NCBI GenBank assembly: GCA_963920705.1 | Contig: OY987236.1 | Coordinates: forward strand, 10,216,190 to 10,280,189 | Length of the DNA stretch: 64,000 nt | Source of the DNA: Odiellus spinosus | Lineage: Eukaryota; Arthropoda; Arachnida; Opiliones; Phalangiidae | Direction of reading: 5' to 3' | Shown: positions 63,961 to 64,000 of the stretch, one piece after another | How positions within the stretch are numbered: position 1 is the first letter of the stretch | Layout of the letters: every line of letters starts with the position of its first letter | The notes under the pieces: model-generated | Databases searched by the model: none | The model's input: the letters and a program-made list of their open reading frames with translations, nothing else | Told to the model about the DNA's origin: nothing | Translations under genes and position numbers: made by a program

Positions 63961-64000
63961 TTAACTAAAAAAAAAAAAAAAAGGTGCCTCGCGTACCTTT
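63961..64000. other. poly-A run at window edge
   Basis: TTAACT followed by about 17 A, then GGTGCCTCGCGTACC at the window edge. No feature is assigned. Confidence 0.4.

Overview
The window is nuclear DNA from an animal, almost certainly an arthropod. It is AT-rich, the genes are intron-rich with canonical GT-AG introns, one gene is a Knickkopf-type cuticle protein, and a short TTAGG tract (the arthropod telomere motif) is present. I cannot name the species; a crustacean or other non-model arthropod seems possible, and that is a guess. Six protein-coding genes were reconstructed exon by exon. In each, the exon phases chain without a break, the summed CDS is divisible by three, and the length matches the family.

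Layout. 1-4507 is a composite minisatellite block (18-, 33- and 16-bp units) with long spurious ORFs on both strands. 5771-16208 (minus) is Nup153, 14 exons, 1463 aa. 16916-18274 (plus) is an LMAN2/VIP36-type cargo lectin, 6 exons, 330 aa, head to head with Nup153. 18275-20295 is an intergenic stretch holding a nested transposon cluster with a 621-bp palindrome. 20296-25204 (minus) is a Knickkopf-like DM13-DM13-DOMON protein, 12 exons, 685 aa. 27906-33416 (minus) is the PP2A B55 regulatory subunit (twins), 8 exons, 447 aa. 34174-36165 (minus) is cytosolic aspartate aminotransferase, 9 exons, 408 aa. 38187-45879 (minus) is protein O-GlcNAcase, 13 exons, 952 aa. From about 45.9 kb to the right edge there is no gene I can support. 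That 18 kb holds inverted-repeat elements, a probable decayed BEL/Pao pol region and a 23/24-bp minisatellite.

The genes are unrelated housekeeping or cuticle genes and do not form an operon or pathway. Nup153 and LMAN2 share a ~700-bp divergent promoter region. The four following minus-strand genes are head to tail, with poly(A) signals placed close after the stops of OGA and Knk and about 0.2 kb after the stops of GOT1 and B55.

The most informative non-genic material is the mobile DNA. One MITE-like family with TTAA-type ends and the terminus TTTAAAGGGAGAATGCA recurs at least six times, mainly in introns. One of its copies took two insertions of the same 281-bp element in opposite orientation, each with a 7-bp target duplication. 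Another copy took a foldback-like insertion with a TTAGG core. All of this was read by eye without database searches.
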